Shown piece by piece: positions 12,413 to 12,470 of a stretch of 12,470 bases of DNA. The translations under genes and the position numbers were made by a program. The stretch comes from CAYZJV01 sp964473245. GTDB taxonomy: Bacteria > Spirochaetota > Spirochaetia > Sphaerochaetales > Sphaerochaetaceae. The DNA lies in assembly GCA_964473245.1 (NCBI GenBank), contig CAYYOL010000050.1:1-12470 (forward strand), written 5' to 3'. The first letter of the stretch is position 1; every line of letters starts with the position of its first letter. Under the pieces are notes generated by a model, which saw nothing but the letters and a program-made list of their open reading frames with translations, did no database searches and was not told the DNA's origin.

Positions 12413-12470
12413 TGGTGGAGGTGGGGGGAGTCGAACCCCCGTCCTAACGTGCCACCCGATGGCGTCTACA
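12413..12470 (-). ncRNA. ssrA: tmRNA (ssrA), 3' end only
   Basis: The minus strand ends GGACGGGGGTTCGACT, then CCCCCC, then ACCTCCACCA. This is the tRNA-like 3' half of tmRNA: T stem GGGGG (12440-12436), T loop TTCGACT (12435-12429), the returning CCCCC (12428-12424), the acceptor strand CACCTCC (12423-12417) and an encoded ACCA with the final A at 12413. Upstream TGTAGACGCC fits the region before the T arm. tmRNA rescues ribosomes stalled on broken mRNAs. The rest of the gene, including the tag reading frame, is off the right edge. No anticodon arm precedes the T arm here, which argues against an ordinary tRNA. Confidence 0.9.

Noticed and set aside
12262..12447. Short plus-strand frame ending VEVGGVEPPS
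   Set aside because: The ending is the well-known false translation of the conserved tRNA-like 3' end, here of ssrA; not a protein.
12413..12470. Ordinary tRNA gene at the right edge
   Set aside because: The sequence before the T arm does not form an anticodon arm in the visible bases and matches the tmRNA 3' region; the GGACGGGGG...CCTCCACCA pattern is typical of ssrA.
1..12470. CRISPR array, insertion sequence or prophage
   Set aside because: No regularly spaced repeats, transposase, integrase or phage structural gene is visible in any frame.

Overview
The window is ordinary-density bacterial chromosome with about 48-50% G+C by eye, about 14 genes and short intergenic gaps (none over 300 bases). 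The gene content points to a spirochaete. Evidence is a stand-alone rpsD outside the ribosomal-protein operon whose N-terminus resembles treponemal S4 as I recall it, a folD-miaB-sirtuin string, and several signal-peptide-bearing beta-barrel-like envelope proteins and a lipoprotein. The phylum is an inference from remembered family sequences, not a search result.

Layout. Positions 1-617 (minus) hold the N-terminal 205 codons of an exported, probably outer-membrane protein that runs off the left edge. A divergent promoter region (618-793) separates it from a plus-strand cluster: folD (one-carbon metabolism), miaB (tRNA methylthiolation) and a Sir2 deacylase. The sirtuin ends tail-to-tail, with an 8-base overlap, against a minus-strand DUF6530-like gene. 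Next, also on the minus strand, is a two-gene unit: an SPFH/band-7 membrane protein followed by a small ribbon-helix-helix protein. It has a near-consensus sigma-70 promoter, a palindrome near the expected transcription start and a clear rho-independent terminator.

Positions 5724-8904 (plus) form a tight four-gene operon: a lipoprotein alpha/beta hydrolase, a 67-residue two-helix PLDc_N-type protein, an ABC ATPase and an ABC-2 permease. The last three have the same order as Bacillus yxlE-yxlF-yxlG. The operon meets a minus-strand rpsD-yjbQ pair with a 4-base overlap. rpsD is divergent from a second exported barrel-like protein (10126-10902).

The right end carries a plus-strand Fic-family protein (11034-12383) and the 3' end of the tmRNA gene ssrA on the minus strand. 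The Fic protein keeps its family's N-terminal and C-terminal regions. It has lost the catalytic His, the acidic residue and the Gly-Arg pair of the HPFx[D/E]GNGR motif, as well as the inhibitory Ser-Glu motif and apparently the flap. It looks like a pseudo-Fic that is still an intact open reading frame, and it is the most unusual gene in the window. The ssrA terminator hairpin lies inside its last codons.

I do not see a CRISPR array, transposon, prophage or a clear multi-gene defence system. The best candidates for under-described biology are the degenerate Fic, the SPFH/ribbon-helix-helix pair with its palindrome, and the lipoprotein-hydrolase/PLDc_N/ABC operon.
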